Source: Bacillota bacterium (lineage in GTDB: Bacteria; Bacillota; Clostridia; Lachnospirales; CAG-274). Taken from it: DNA of 32,292 nucleotides. Position 1 is the first letter of the stretch, and each line of letters begins with the position of its first letter. Shown piece by piece: positions 32,266 to 32,292 of this stretch. Location: NCBI GenBank assembly GCA_017483905.1, contig JAFUUG010000300.1, positions 1 to 32,292 on the forward strand. Reading direction: 5' to 3'. The notes under the pieces are model-generated. The model was not told the origin of the DNA. It did no database searches and saw only the letters and a program-made list of their open reading frames with translations. A program made the translations under genes and the position numbers.

Positions 32266-32292
32266 ATGAACAAGATACGAGAAACAAAAAGA
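32266..32292 (+). CDS. Start of a plus-strand gene, possibly an XRE-type regulator (partial)
   Basis: ATG 32266, preceded by TGGAGTG (32250-32256), opens a frame with nine codons in the window: MNKIRETKR. Many XRE-family helix-turn-helix regulators begin with M-x-x-I-R-E-x-R, and the palindromes in the promoter would fit a self-binding regulator, but nine residues cannot establish the family. Confidence 0.3.

Overview
The window reads as chromosome from an AT-rich, Gram-positive Clostridia member, most probably Lachnospiraceae or a close relative (Lachnospirales). The grounds are strong AAGGAGG ribosome binding sites on almost every gene, a two-CxxC (type Z) S14, ribosomal protein L17 enlarged by an internal insertion, IF-1 ending in RITWRDK, and a small KOW RNA-binding gene between adk and infA. 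The species cannot be named from the sequence alone.

Layout. (1) 1-1250: one membrane-anchored DUF4352-type gene with its own promoter and terminator, bracketed by two direct copies of a structured ~52-bp GC-rich repeat; each copy sits beside unrelated long inverted repeats. (2) 1255-16763: the fused S10-spc-alpha ribosomal superoperon, from a near-consensus promoter and a ~220-nt structured leader through rpsJ, rplC, rplD, rplW, rplB, rpsS, rplV, rpsC, rplP, rpmC, rpsQ, rplN, rplX, rplE, rpsZ, rpsH, rplF, rplR, rpsE, rpmD, rplO, secY, adk, KOW gene, infA, rpmJ, rpsM, rpsK, rpsD, rpoA and rplQ, ending at a strong terminator. The map gene usually found between adk and infA is absent, and the str operon (rpsL, rpsG, fusA, tuf) is not upstream. 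(3) 16791-20807: seven small same-strand genes plus one truncated remnant. Several look like immunity or accessory families of polymorphic-toxin loci (SF0329-like, DUF4261, DUF6985-like), plus a DUF3592 membrane protein, with no toxin gene in view. (4) 20842-30939: a tightly packed housekeeping run: a fused double-ATPase EcfA, EcfT, TruA, MltG, TrmR, a TrhP-type U32 protein, a secreted subtilisin-like protease and NAD-dependent DNA ligase LigA. (5) 30940-32292: a minus-strand, partly decayed toxin-antitoxin remnant (small upstream gene, zeta-like kinase broken by one TAG codon, Rpn-nuclease C-terminal fragment), and the first nine codons of a divergent plus-strand gene.

How the genes work together. 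Regions 2 and 4 are translation and growth functions: ribosome assembly, the Sec channel, adenylate kinase, RNA polymerase alpha, vitamin uptake by an ECF module, tRNA pseudouridylation and wobble-uridine hydroxylation/methylation, peptidoglycan strand termination and DNA ligation. Regions 1, 3 and 5 are accessory islands at the edges of or between these conserved blocks. The most unusual features are the repeat-bracketed gene, the immunity-like array between rplQ and ecfA, the non-coding structures inside the ribosomal operon, many non-AUG starts in ribosomal genes, and the amber-interrupted zeta gene. No rRNA, tRNA, CRISPR array or intact insertion sequence was seen.
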